This document shows positions 25,341 through 36,160 of a stretch of DNA of 64,000 nucleotides, in pieces (the first letter of the stretch is position 1; each line of letters opens with the position of its first letter). The translations under genes were made by a program, and so were the position numbers. The notes below the pieces were generated by a model. It searched no databases and was not told where the DNA came from. It saw nothing but the letters and a program-made list of their open reading frames with translations. Origin of the DNA: Micropterus salmoides. Taxonomy: Eukaryota; Chordata; Actinopteri; Centrarchiformes; Centrarchidae. The stretch covers positions 15,669,559-15,733,558 of the forward strand of contig NW_024043372.1 in assembly GCF_014851395.1 (NCBI RefSeq), given 5' to 3'.

Positions 25341-26019
25341 ATTTCAGTTAGGACCAAAGTTTTGGACCAGGCGACCAACAAACTGGCATTACCATTCCTA
25401 AAGCCTAAAACATTTTACTTCAGAATTCAATATAAGTTGAACATATTAATAATAATAATATCAATAATATCATGGGTATTTGCTTGTTATCTCATGGCTA
25501 GAATTTTATTTTTTATTTTAAATGTAGCCCAAGATTTTTTCTTATCCATTACATTTGCCTGTTTTCCCACAAAACCCAAATCCTGCAACAGTTCCATCTC
25601 TCACGGTGCTTATAGGTTGCTTTGTTTATGATGCTGTGCTGTCAGTTGTTCTACACAGCTACTTTTCCCACCCGGGGTTCAACACAGTAACTGCTCCCTA
25701 TAGATTAAATATCACAGTTGTTACAACTACAACTAACCCCCCTCTCTCCCATCTATAACCCCCCTCATGTGTTCTTATGGTGTGATCCATAATTAAATCC
25801 ATCAACAGTTTTCTCTTCAACATGTAAACATATGGCGAGGGATCCCTCCCCATCACACAAGCCTCCTCCCTCCTCTCCCTCTTTCCATCTCTACTCACCC
25901 GGCTGACTCTTACTATCCCTCTCACTCGCTGTCTCCCCTCTCTATCCTCTCATTGTCAGTCCGTTTCCGCCTGAGTGCCCCCCCCCACCCCGCTGTTTTG
26001 GGGTAGTCTAGACGGGCAG

Positions 26020-26205
26020 TGCTGATTGGCTGTCACACCCAGGGGTGTCCCCCCCCGCCTTTGAGAGAGATACATATAGGGGCCATCAGACTGATCCCTT
26101 TGAAAGGTGAGAGACAGTGACAGGCTGGCAGAGGTGCAGACTAACAACAACAGAGAGACACACAGGGATATGTTTACCTCCTGCTTTGTTAAGGGGTTAT
26201 AGAAG
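26020..26205 (+). promoter_or_regulatory. inka2: Candidate alternative inka2 promoter and 5' exon
   Basis: An inverted CCAAT box (ATTGG, 26025-26029), CACCC and C-rich GC boxes (26036-26058) and a TATA-like CATATA (26073-26078) are arranged at normal promoter spacing. A purine-rich transcribed-looking segment follows and ends at the strong donor GTAAGG (exon end 26205). Splicing to 27330 would give a transcript whose first in-frame ATG is 27336, a 413-residue protein lacking the LRRLKQEL block. The exon carries a 10-codon upstream frame starting at about 26170. This is inferred from sequence alone. Confidence 0.4.
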
Positions 26206-26512
26206 GTAAGGTGCAGGTTTCGATTTCTAAAAATTTCTATTATTTGAGTTATAGAATGAGCTGTGAGTTTAACAGGTTCTCGTTTTTCCATTTTTAAAGG
26301 AATATTTAAATTAAAAGTAGCTTTTTGTTGTCATGATAGAGGCCTGTTGTTTTTATGTGCAATAAACTGCATTTATGTTCAGTTGACAGTTAGTTGTTGT
26401 TCCTGAAAGACATCTTGGTTTCTAGGGAAAAGAATTGTTGATCAGCGTTGTCTGCTGTAGGTGTGCTATAGACATTTTCAAAATTCCTCACATACTATGG
26501 CATCTTCCCACA

Positions 26513-26513
<1 letters not shown>

Positions 26514-26540
<27 letters not shown>
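26514..26540. repeat. T27 homopolymer
   Basis: A run of 27 T, possibly the poly(A) tail of a minus-strand retroposed sequence, though nothing recognisable is attached. Confidence 0.95.
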
Positions 26541-26544
<4 letters not shown>

Positions 26545-27329
26545 GGAGGGCTCTCGTCAGGTTTACTCATGAATCACTTGCTACCTTTGCACATGTTCTT
26601 AAATAAAGATAAACCTGTTATATTATGAGAATGATTCAAAGTCTGGGTCCAGGGGCGAGATGATTCAAGCCTCAAAGTTAAGACACAGGTCACGATGCTG
26701 CTTCTGGACTGTCTACCTTCAGGAGAAGACAGTTAGTCCTGGTCACATGACAGGCTCTTAAACAGATGAAAGCAGAAAGAGAGGAGGAGGAGGATAAAAG
26801 CCGAGTGTATGATTACTGTCGTACCGAGAGAAGTAAGAGTATAGACAAAGAGCTCGGAGGAGGGAGCAAATATGGAAAAAAGTAAATGGATGGATGCAAA
26901 AAGAAAAACAGAAAAAAAAATGGCAAGCTAGTCTGCTTTACAGCTGTCATTGGATGGATCTAGTCTCATACGCAGGCCATATGGGACCCAGGCCTGTCAT
27001 CCAAAACTAGGTCACATGACCCATAATTAAACAAGGTGCGCAGCCTGAAAAATACAAGAGTCTAACCGACAGAGACAGGACTCATACTGTAATTTTTAAT
27101 CATTAATACATGTTTAATGCCTTTAATATTGCCAGTTGATGGTCTGTAATTAGATTAGTACTGATGCTGAGACAAATGATGAGTGACGCAGAATGAAAAG
27201 CCTACTTATGTCTAACTTTCATGCAATAAAATGCAATAAGCCTCTACAGGTTGTTCAGTTGCTCAGCCAAACTGGACCGTTTTGTTTCTCATTATCATCT
27301 TTTTAACACTCTCTCTGTCTCCATTGCAG

Positions 27330-28577
27330 GTGTCTATGAAAGAAGCCGGAGATGGCCTCCACGCTCAGATGAATTCAATGATGGGAGCCCTCCAGGAACT
27401 CAAGCTTCTTCAGGTTCAGACAGCGCTAGAAAACCTTGATATTTCAGGTCGGCCCATTAACAGAGGACTCCCACATCCTGCTCTGTCAGATCCTCCTGAA
27501 GCGTCAGCTACAGCGGCTTCAACCTCGGGCAAGGATCACAGACCCTGCTTTCGCCAAACCATGCGTGAGGAGCACAGCCACAGTCCGATGCCAAGTCCAA
27601 GGCCGTCTCTGGAAAGCAGAAACACCTTCAGCCGAGATGACAGGAGCCTGTCTGAAAACAGAAGCAGCCTGGGAACCTCGTCCTCCTCTGCATCCAGCCT
27701 TGAGAGTGAGAGAAGTGAAAGAAGTGAAAGAAGTGCGCGTTGCGAGAATGACCTTGAGTCTATACCCAAGAGGTGGTCGGGATACGCCGCCCCGCAGGTG
27801 GATTTCTATGGACCTATGGTGGGAAATCCTCCGCCAGAGCCCTACACTCATCCACAGGCTCCCAGTCGTGCTCAGGTGGTGGACCTCCCCGGGATCCTGT
27901 ACAGCCTCTCAAGAGAGGGCCCTTCATTGGACAGTGACTACTCCCAGGACAGTACAGACGACGGCAGCGACTGGACTTCTTCGCTCATGAGCCGCAGCCG
28001 CAACCGTCAGCCCTTAGTGCTGGGTGACAACGTCTTTGCCGACCTCGTGGGAAACTGGCTGGACTTGCCCGAGGTGGAAAGGGATGAGGGGGAAGAAGAG
28101 GAGAGTAACAAGAGGAGAGAGGAGAGGACAGCTGATGGAGGGGCGGACAGACCGGACACACCAGCGCACCCTCTCCGCCTCAGCCGCTCGCAGGAGATCT
28201 GCAGGAAGTTCTCGTTAACAACAAACATCTTCAAGAAGTTCCTGCGCAGCGTCAGGCCAGACAGGGACAAGCTGCTCAAGGAGAGGCCTGGCTGGATGGC
28301 TCCTGAACTGCCAGAGGGTGACCTCTTCAAAAGGCATAAGAAACTGGTTTCTAAAAGTTCAAAAGGCAGCTTCTACCTGCCATTCTGGGCAAGCGGACAG
28401 CAGGGCAAAGGCAGGCCGTGTCCGCATCTAGCTGAAGCAGAGAGGAACCACCAACACTACTTCCCCCAGGCCCACCAGCAGCCATTTGCTGGGATTTACT
28501 TAGACAGGAGACAGCCAGAGACTGGTCTGGAGAAAATGCAGCCCTTGTTTGACTACAACACAGCTGTGTGGGTCTGA
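27330..28577 (+). CDS. inka2: inka2 terminal coding exon (Inka-box PAK4 inhibitor)
   Basis: The exon encodes the bulk of INKA2 (FAM212B), a cytosolic and nuclear regulator that inhibits PAK4-type kinases and thereby affects actin and adhesion. In 439-residue numbering, the conserved N-terminal block runs to about residue 64 (MKEAGDGL, MMGALQELKLLQVQTALE, probably helical). A Ser/Glu/Arg-rich low-complexity stretch with SER repeats spans about 136-162. The Inka box is at about 238-272 (DWTSSLMSRSRNRQPLVLGD continuing to GNWLDLPE), where PLVLGD is the part known to dock in the kinase substrate site. An acidic run covers about 272-296. A second conserved block starts near 318 (NIFKKFLRSVRPDRDKLLKE), and the C-terminus is FDYNTAVWV. 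Human INKA2 is about 297 residues, so this protein is longer, mainly in the linker before the Inka box. The frame is intact and ends in TGA. Confidence 0.93.
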   Translation: MSMKEAGDGLHAQMNSMMGALQELKLLQVQTALENLDISGRPINRGLPHPALSDPPEASATAASTSGKDHRPCFRQTMREEHSHSPMPSPRPSLESRNTFSRDDRSLSENRSSLGTSSSSASSLESERSERSERSARCENDLESIPKRWSGYAAPQVDFYGPMVGNPPPEPYTHPQAPSRAQVVDLPGILYSLSREGPSLDSDYSQDSTDDGSDWTSSLMSRSRNRQPLVLGDNVFADLVGNWLDLPEVERDEGEEEESNKRREERTADGGADRPDTPAHPLRLSRSQEICRKFSLTTNIFKKFLRSVRPDRDKLLKERPGWMAPELPEGDLFKRHKKLVSKSSKGSFYLPFWASGQQGKGRPCPHLAEAERNHQHYFPQAHQQPFAGIYLDRRQPETGLEKMQPLFDYNTAVWV

Positions 28578-29657
28578 CAGTGAAGCCAACAGACTGCCAG
28601 TGATGCCAGACTGAGTGAGTGACAGGTGCTGGGGGATTCTGGCTGTGCTGGAGGGGGATGAATGAATAACTTAATGAGAGGTTTGGACACAGTTATCTTC
28701 CAAAAATGAACCGATGAGCTTCACACCCACAAGATTATCATTTTGTCTGACAATCCTAAAACCTAAAACTCGTTTGCTGTGTGTGTCTAGGCGTGTGAGT
28801 GCTGGAGAGTGTCTGAGTTAGAGAGAGACATTTTTAAGGAAAGTTTTGTATCATTCAAATTTCTTCATATGCGTGCGTGCATGTATGACTGGGTTCTCTG
28901 GATGTCTTACAAGATGGTACTTTGACATGGACATCGCTCTCAGAATGTCACCATCATCAGAGATCTTTCCATCCACAGACGTTTTCACAACGACTGTATG
29001 CTACAGGAAACACACTGAAATATCTAACTACTTTGCATCTTTGAATAGAAACACCATCTGTTGGATTGCATGGTTAATGTTTTTTTAGAAGTGATGCTAC
29101 AAACAGCTATTACTGAACGCACTGCCACTAAACTGTCATAAGCTCCCTCTTGTTTCCAACAGGCCTTGACGCCCTGGAAACTCAGGTTTAACTGAATTTG
29201 TTGGTCTCATTCACTTTGCTCAGGGAATGAAAGTTACACAGGAGTAAACTATGAGACAATGGTGCATTTAAATGGGTTTCAAATACACTGTTAAAAAAAA
29301 CCAACTTCCTCATCTTGCTTAGAAAGACATAACAGCAATACAGTGCATGACTACGTCAAAGATTGCACATTAAACTTTGAGATTTGTCCCTTGTAATCAG
29401 CAATGGTTGTGCTTGCTGTCATGCTGGAAATACTCATTTGCCGTGTAGACATGGCACGTATTGAGTCAACTATCAGTCCTCCTCGTTGTTACGCAGTGAG
29501 AGGAGGGGGTAAAGATGGCACAGCCACTACTGACTGACTGCCATCTGGTATCCAGTCATTATGTAAAGCTCATTCGCCAAAGGCTCGAAGAAGATGCAAA
29601 ACGGGCTTGTTTAATCTCAAAGCTTTGTGGATGAGCTGAATTTTGTTACATACTGTG

Positions 29658-29662
<5 letters not shown>

Positions 29663-29697
<35 letters not shown>
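29663..29697. repeat. CA microsatellite in inka2 3' UTR
   Basis: About 17 CA units. Confidence 0.95.
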
Positions 29698-29700
<3 letters not shown>

Positions 29701-30364
29701 AAATACATTACAGGGCTGTGACAGGGATGAGACAGTTGAGAGTGAAGGTAAATATCTGTAATCTCGATCAGACAGAAGCAAGGTAAATGTATTGAAAATT
29801 GTACATACTGTCATCAACCAAACAGCAGCAATAACAAACATTTACTGCAATGTCCCATCGCATGGTTTTCATTAATCTACACAGATAAATATGTCACAGT
29901 AATATTACAGTTCAACATGTAAACATCACCACAGTTGTATTTAAACCACAATCTGATGAGTTAATATTTGACATACAGTATCTATTCTCTTGTATCATAA
30001 TGAACAGTTTCTGTGTTTTTCCATTTCATGCAGCATCGGTTACGAACGAACTTCAGCTTCCTTCACAAATTCACATAAATATCAGGATTCCCTCAGGATT
30101 ACAGAGGACACTGCCCGCTCAGACTCAAAATACTTTCTTTTTATAGAGGACCACTGTTATGCAAGGACAATCTGATACACTAACTTCTTATTGTTATGGA
30201 GAAAAAAAACTGTTAATTTCATTCCGTTTTAAAAAAGGGAACCCAGACCAATCAACTTAGCCAGCAGGGATTAGGCCTTCGGTCTTTTGAGTGTCTTGGT
30301 CAGTCGATCCATATGGTGTTGTCTCAGTATTCAGGTCAATACATACTGCACATTCAGAGGGTCC

Positions 30365-30365
<1 letters not shown>

Positions 30366-30405
<40 letters not shown>
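30366..30405. repeat. CA microsatellite in inka2 3' UTR
   Basis: About 20 CA units, near the probable 3' end of the transcript. Confidence 0.95.
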
Positions 30406-30407
<2 letters not shown>

Positions 30408-30609
30408 TTTCTGCTGAGAAGGTTGTGCCATGAGACACAGTCTGAGATGTCATATCACACAGTATGTGTATGTAAATGTAACATTTATTTCTTCCTATTT
30501 ACAGTTGTCCAAGTGTAATTTTCCACACCATTTTTCATCAGGGTTCTGCGAACCTTCAGTAGTGATTCTGTGTCATGTGCACCATAAAACTGTCACTGAC
30601 TTTTTGTAA

Positions 30610-30615
30610 ATTAAA
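30610..30615 (+). promoter_or_regulatory. Candidate inka2 polyadenylation signal ATTAAA
   Basis: ATTAAA is followed by a plausible cleavage site and TG-rich sequence, about 2.03 kb after the stop codon. Confidence 0.45.
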
Positions 30616-31007
30616 TCTGTTTTCAGAAAGAAATGTTACTGTGTCTTGACTTTAGTTTTGCATATCAATTGGTTAATTTGTTAGACTGGTGGGTCATGGA
30701 ATAGTTGTAGCCAAACAACATCCTGATAAATATGGTTGGAAAAAGGGGTTGAAATCAGTATCACGATATTAATAAAAGTATTTTCTCTTATTGTTAGCTT
30801 TTAGTTCACAGTAGTTTGGAATAATTTACACTAGGTTGTTCATATTATTTAGCCTACCCTAACTGACATAAAGAGGACGGACTGTCAGTGATCACCAAGC
30901 CCTACTTACAGTATAACCCACACAAGCACTCATTTTCCCAAATGTTACACTAAGATGTTGTAAAGGACTATTTACACACCTACACTTATTCACTTTCTTG
31001 CCAAGAG

Positions 31008-31814
31008 TAGTGTTAATTTTGTAACCCATTTTAAAATTTAGTCTTAGTCCTGTGTTAAATGTCCTTGTTAGTTTGTCATATTTAGTCCACTGTATACTAT
31101 TTTTTTTTCCAAGTTTTAGTTGACTGTCTGATTTTAGTCATCAGAAAATCTAAATTATCTTTGTCTTTTTTTAGTCATTAACCATAATTTTAGTCTTTAT
31201 TTCACTCATCTCACATATAGATAAATTGTTTTGTAAAATTCGAATACAGCTGAATTCGATTTAATTCGAATTAACTTACCTCAATTCCCGGTGGTTAGCC
31301 TTGATATGTCACTTCAAGTTTGTAATGTTTTTTCCTAAAATCTTGTAACCACATTGCTTGCTGTCCGATATAACTAGGCACTCTGTATGTTTTGTCCGCC
31401 TCGCTGTATTTGAAATGGGACCAAATATCTAAGCACCTCTTTCGCACAGTACAGTAATGTTTTCCTCGCACACCTGCCGTCGTCCCAGTCTGCCAGCATT
31501 CAAAGCACAGGAAGGAAAAAATTAAGCTGAAGGAACACACTGTTAAAGTGAAAATTTAGAGGGAGAAAATATGGCCTGTAATATTTTCTCTCCCCATTAT
31601 ACTGACAAAAAGAGAGAGAGATTTTAGTAATGTTTTTATTTTATGAATTGCATTTTAGTCTCGTCATTTTTCACCAACAATATTGCATTTTAAGATAGTC
31701 ACAGTCAGTGTTAAAGTACATTGTCGCCGTCTCGTCTTCATCTCGTTTTAGTCAGGGGAAAAAAGGTCGTTGACGAATTTATTTTGTTTAGTTTTGTCTG
31801 GCGAAATAACAGTA
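31008..31814. mobile_element. Non-autonomous hAT-type element with 8-bp duplication
   Basis: The element is 807 bp. Its left end TAGTGTTAATTTTG and its right end (read inverted) TACTGTTATTTCGCC form imperfect terminal inverted repeats. It is flanked by the exact 8-base direct repeat GCCAAGAG at 31000-31007 and 31815-31822, the size typical of hAT insertions. Internal sequence is rich in TTTTAGTC/TTAGTTGAC steps. It has no transposase; the 81-codon minus frame at 31295-31540 has no recognisable domain. Confidence 0.85.
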
Positions 31815-31894
31815 GCCAAGAGAAAATCAATTCCACTCATGTCTGTGTGCTTAATATGAAGATACATACGCATATCCCCTAAACGTTGAACTAG

Positions 31895-32915
31895 GGCTTT
31901 AAAGGTTATGTGTGTAAGATTTGATTTTGATGTTGCAAATTGCAACCAACTGTCTAGTCTAGCCGCGTCAATATTTGGGATCCAAGCTAGTCATGAAAAA
32001 TGCGACATCTGACATTTTCAGAGAAGACCAGATGCAGATGACTTAAGAGATTAAAGTGATCTGAACAGATACTCCAAGTTTGGTTAAAATAGCTTAAGCC
32101 AATTTGGATTTACAAGCATTTATGTAAAATTGTTCGTAAAGACACAAAAGTAAAAATTTATGGGGAAAAACAGATTGACAAATCAAAATTATTTTGATAA
32201 CTTTTGATTAGCAACGTCGTAGATGATCCTGCCAAAGTTTTGTGTCGACACACCTCTGACATGATGTGATTCCCCTAAATGTTGCCTGCAGATACCGGGA
32301 AAATGAAAATAAGCGTTTGTATGATAGATGCGGATCAAACACCAGAACACACACACACAAACTGCAACACATGCTTTATTGTCGCTTCGTAATCAATTAG
32401 TTGAAAAAAATTTCTCCCAATGTGGGATTAAACTCACAACCTTCTAGATGGGAATCTAGCACTTTACCGACTGTGCTAACCAAAAACCATGACATGCAAT
32501 TCAAAAATTATGTCTTATGTTCTTGCACACCATCTAATGAATAAAAACATTGGTCCGATGCAAAACTTATTTGCCAACCCCTGCTGTATATGATTACTAC
32601 TTCTTCTTCAACATACGTATTCAACGTAGTGATGAGCATCTACACTGCCAGAAGAAGAAGAACGTAGTGATGAAACATGCTCTGTAGAGTAGTTTGTCCG
32701 TTTTCAGCTACTGTTGGAACGTGGTGGTGCAACGTGGCAACGTCCATGTAAGGGGGACCCAAGGTTATGTAGATGAAATGACTCATAATAAAGGTAATAG
32801 AAACATAACAGTTTATTATGTAAGGTCTTTATACACCATGAAAACATAGTTATGGATCTTATATTGCATTTCTGTTAATACATCCTTAGAAATATTAAAC
32901 ACTGAACCTTTAAAA
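31895..32915. mobile_element. 1-kb inverted-repeat DNA element (TTTAAAGGTT ends)
   Basis: The left end TTTAAAGGTTATGTGTGTAA and the right end ...TTAAACACTGAACCTTTAAA are imperfect inverted repeats. Next to the left end is TTGCAAATTGCAACC. The right 220 bp follows the order of an abundant percomorph repeat (TTTGTCCGTT, GGTGGTGCAACGTGGC, TATGTAGATGAAATG, CACTGAACCTTTAA). A related right end is at about 61634-61692. It is non-coding. A tRNA-like sequence sits inside at 32413-32490. Confidence 0.65.
32413..32490 (-). repeat. tRNA-derived sequence (SINE head or tRNA-like relic)
   Basis: On the minus strand, TTAGCACAGTCGGTAAAGTGC resembles a tRNA D-arm/A-box. A CTAGA/TCTAG anticodon-like stem encloses a loop containing CCC, and GTGAGTTTAATCCCAC resembles a T-arm/B-box with one base lost and the CG of TTCGA changed. 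The length of about 74 bases fits a tRNA, but the arms are too degenerate for function. Confidence 0.6.
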
Positions 32916-33308
32916 GCTCTTGGTGCAGGATATAAATGTGATATTTAGTTTTAAAATTGTTGTAGGGTCGGGATTCTTTATATTCACTGCTTTTACATTC
33001 CATTAATTACATATTTTGAGACTGAAAGTTAATTCCTGAACTTGGAATTAGTAGACAAAAGAATCTCACCACAATTACGTCGCAGTTCTGGAGCTTTTGC
33101 TTAGTTGAAATATTTTAATATTCCAACACATTATCATTACATTTAAAACATTTACTTGTATATATTTATAAAGAACCAAAATCTACAAAATAAATAGAAA
33201 ATATAGAAAAATATCAGACCCTAGCAACCCAGCTTTTGCTTTCAGCTGTAGCTCTCAGTCGGATTTGTTTCTGCTCTGCATCCTCACTACAGTAAAGTGC
33301 TGCTGAAT

Positions 33309-33354
33309 GCTTGCTTTGCCCTCAGTGAACAGGTTCATTGAGGGCAAAGCAAGC
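33309..33354. repeat. 22-bp near-perfect inverted repeat (hairpin)
   Basis: Arm 33309-33330 starts GCTTGCTTTGCCCTCA and arm 33333-33354 ends TGAGGGCAAAGCAAGC. They are complementary over 22 positions with one G-T pair and only AG between them. The flanks pair weakly, and no known repeat was recognised around it. Confidence 0.85.
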
Positions 33355-33675
33355 AAGTCACTCACTGCCTGTGCATCAACTGTGCCCTAAATGGATTCTA
33401 AATCTGTACAAGAACTCTTTCGGTTTCTTCAATAAATAAACAAAAGCAACACGACCTCTGCAGCCCTGCAGTTCATCATAGGCTCTTCATGACACTCTGA
33501 GATGCTTTTTATGAGATACACATCAAACCACATCAATCAGTTCATCTTTCTGTCCCCGAGCACTTTGTCCAAGAAAAGCAAGTGATACCTACAGCAGCGG
33601 CCCTGGGCTATAACATAACATATATAACATAACTATAGTGTAGAAATAACATGGTAATCTGTGGGTCCTTGAGAG

Positions 33676-33956
33676 CTGAAACAATACATTTATTGATTAC
33701 TTAGTCAATCAACAGATAGCTATTTTTATAATTTAATCATTTAGGTAATTTTTCTAGCAAAAATGCCAAATATGCATTGGTTCCAGCATCTCTGTTATAA
33801 GGATGTTCTAATTATATCTGTTTTATATCATTGTAAACTGAACATAGCTTCTTTTTTACTATTTTCTGACATTTTTTAGATAAAATGATTCATCAGTTAA
33901 TCATGAAAGAATAATCTGCAGAGGATTCCATAATGAATTATTCCTTGCAGCCTTAG
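33676..33956 (+). repeat. AATCGATTA-type dispersed repeat, long plus copy
   Basis: Most ordered blocks of the family are present: GCTGAAACAATACATT, CAATCAACAGATAGC, AAAAATGCCAAATATGC, CATTGTAAACTGAACATAG, ACTATTTTCTGACATT and CATCAGTTAATCATG, ending CCTTGCAGCC. A further piece with GGCTCTGGGATATTATGATG and TTTTTCACTATTTTCTGAC lies at 34255-34345. Confidence 0.8.
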
Positions 33957-34580
33957 ACTAGTTTGTGTTGTGTTTCATGGTGTTGCGTACTGCATTACAT
34001 AAGTTTTATTGTGTGAAAGATAGACATAAGTAGGCTTTTCATTCTGCGAGAAGTCATTTGAGACATGCCAGTTATAAACATACATAAATAAATGAACTTG
34101 TAAAAAGGAGGCCGAAAACAAAGATGTTTTTATAACAAAGCCTCTCCTGTTGCAATTTGCAGAAACTGGTGTTCATGAAAGTACATTTTTAACTCAGACT
34201 GACATTCATCATTAGACTAGATTAATCAAGGCTGACCGAATAAGATGTTTCATATGGCTCTGGGATATTATGATGCCAATTTTTCACTATTTTCTGACAT
34301 TCCACACATTCCACGATTCATAAATTACAAAAAATTTATCATTAGTTGCTTATGTTTGTGTCATTTTCTGAAACCTATAAAGTCTAATACCCCCCCACAC
34401 CCCTATTAAAATACCATTTATCTGCCGCCAATTAAGCTTTGATCAACATTCTCTCAGCTTTAACACCATCTCACAAGAACACATAATAACTTTACATAAC
34501 ACTCAACGAACAGTTCAGTGAGCATTCCAGATTAAAAAGACGCTGGGTTCATTTAGAAATGGGCTAAGAATAATCTGTAT

Positions 34581-34657
34581 GTGGTGTGTGTGTGTGTGGG
34601 TGGGGTGGGGTGTGGGTGTGGGTGGGGTGGAGTGTGGGTGTGGGGGGTGGGGGGTGA
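34581..34657 (+). repeat. G-rich GGGGTG/GT low-complexity tract
   Basis: About 77 bases consist almost only of G and T with many G runs of 3-6. The plus strand has more than four G runs in close spacing, so it could form a G-quadruplex. A C-rich promoter-like segment of unknown meaning follows at 34680-34800. Confidence 0.85.
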
Positions 34658-35924
34658 GCAACAACAGCTGCAACTGTAGTCCCTCAGTTTCCCCCTGGGA
34701 TCCCAGCAGTGGACGCTCACGCTCTGACCACCACCACCTCCCCTCCCTCTCACCCTTCCTCCTCTCTGGTCCCGGTTAGTCAGCTGTCGCTCTCTCACAG
34801 CCTCACAACACTACTCCCACCCCAGATCTGGGGCACACAATGACTGAGTTCAGCACAGTTATACAACTTTACAAGTCTGCAGAGCTCAGACACACTTGAG
34901 GACTGAACACAAAGACCTGGTCATGTTACGATTCAGGGGAATAGGGAATGCATGTGTATAAGCATGCATTTGTGTGTGTGCATATATGTTTCTGTGACCC
35001 CTCTGGATCCTACTGAAGGCTAATTTCCTGCTAAGCGCTGATCTTTCAATAAGCCCTCAGCTGTGTAGCCACACAGGCCCTCAGGAATGCGCTCACGTTT
35101 CACTTTTTATAATCGTCAGCAACTAAAAGTCCAGAATCGTCACTCAGTGCGGCTTTCTGCAAGGAGTTCCCACAAGAAACATGAGACAAACTCACACATG
35201 CTAAAGCTAGCAAAACCATAGGTCATTTGTAGTAGCACATAAACGCCCACCACTTTTGGAAATGAAAGACTACATCTTAAAGCCACAAAGCAGAGCCAGA
35301 TTTGGCAGAGATAAATGAGTTAAATCTAGGACGAATTATTTGGGATTTAACATCTGGCCGCTTTGCGGTGCAAATGCTTATAGTAAGATAAGTCTCACAC
35401 TCTCTTGTTCTACTAAGTGGAACTTCACGGACATGTAACAATGTTGCATTAAACATTATTAACCCAGGCTTGTAATGAGTTGAAAGGGGCACAGCTTTAC
35501 TTAATTATTAAGCGTTATTAATAACGCTTTCAAAAAGGTTCACCGCATGAACATTTGCTCCATTTTCGTTTTTGCATGTGTTGAATGAGTACCTGTAAAA
35601 TCTGTATAAAAATGCACGATGTGGAGATGTAGTGAATGCATGAGACAAACACATGTATGTGAATTTATAGATCAATATATGCAATTTAAGAGACAACATA
35701 AAATACACAGAAAACAGCCGCCTGTTTGTCATATAGTGATGTTGAATATCTCAGTCTATTTTATACTGTAGTGAAATATAGACATTAAAGCCTAGAAATC
35801 TTACTGAAATCAATTTCACAGTAAGAATAAGATATTATAATTATTAATAGATTAATATATGGCAAATTTATTCAAATATGCAAAAACTATAAAGTTATGG
35901 GGGGGGGGGGAGCAGTTGTAATGC

Positions 35925-36160
35925 ACTGGTCAACTGTTTCATTGCTAGAAATTGAATCAGCAACTCTTTTGATGATTGAGTAATCGCTAATCATTTCTCA
36001 AGCCGTAATGTCAAACATTTGCTGGTTGCAGCTTCTCAGATGAGAGAATGTGATGCTGGTCTTTGCCGTCTAATGACTATAAACGGCACATCTTTGGGTT
36101 TTTGACTGCTGGTCAATTAATACAAGCAATATTTAGGAAAGACAACATAAAACTATATTA
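35925..36160 (+). repeat. AATCGATTA-type dispersed repeat, plus copy
   Basis: It includes GGTCAACTGTTTCATTG, GTAATCGCTAATCATTTC, GTCAAACATTTGCTGGTTGC, CAGCTTCTCAGATGAG and CATCTTTGGGTTTTTGACTG in the family order. Confidence 0.75.

Larger units (their letters stand above)
16679..27329 (+). other. inka2: inka2 intron 1
   Basis: The 10.65 kb phase 0 intron runs from GTATGT to ctgtctccattgcag. It contains repeat copies at 17170-17400, 21235-21560, 24635-24800 and 24885-25340, an A17 run near 18947, a GT microsatellite at 23248-23272, a T27 run at 26514-26540 and a promoter-like block at 26020-26205. Unique-looking stretches (17850-21200, 21650-24600) contain no exon I can support. One at 24210-24420 includes CTTTGATGTGG, GTAATTATGC and GCAATTACAG and could be a regulatory element, which is only a guess. 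Confidence 0.75.
28578..30635 (+). other. inka2: inka2 3' UTR (extent inferred)
   Basis: About 2 kb of non-coding sequence follows the stop and contains two CA microsatellites. The best end signal is ATTAAA at 30610-30615, followed 20-30 bases later by TGTTACTGTGTC. An AATAAA at 30771-30776 is an alternative. No second gene is visible in the interval. Confidence 0.55.

Noticed and set aside
27436..27990. 184-codon frame inside the inka2 exon
   Set aside because: It is an alternative frame of the strongly supported inka2 reading frame.
27519..28330. Minus-strand frames opposite inka2 (110, 77 and 107 codons)
   Set aside because: They are antisense shadows of the GC-rich coding exon.
32413..32490. 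Functional tRNA gene on the minus strand
   Set aside because: The T-arm has lost a base and the CG of TTCGA, the acceptor stem does not pair, and it is embedded in a transposon. It is annotated as a tRNA-derived relic.
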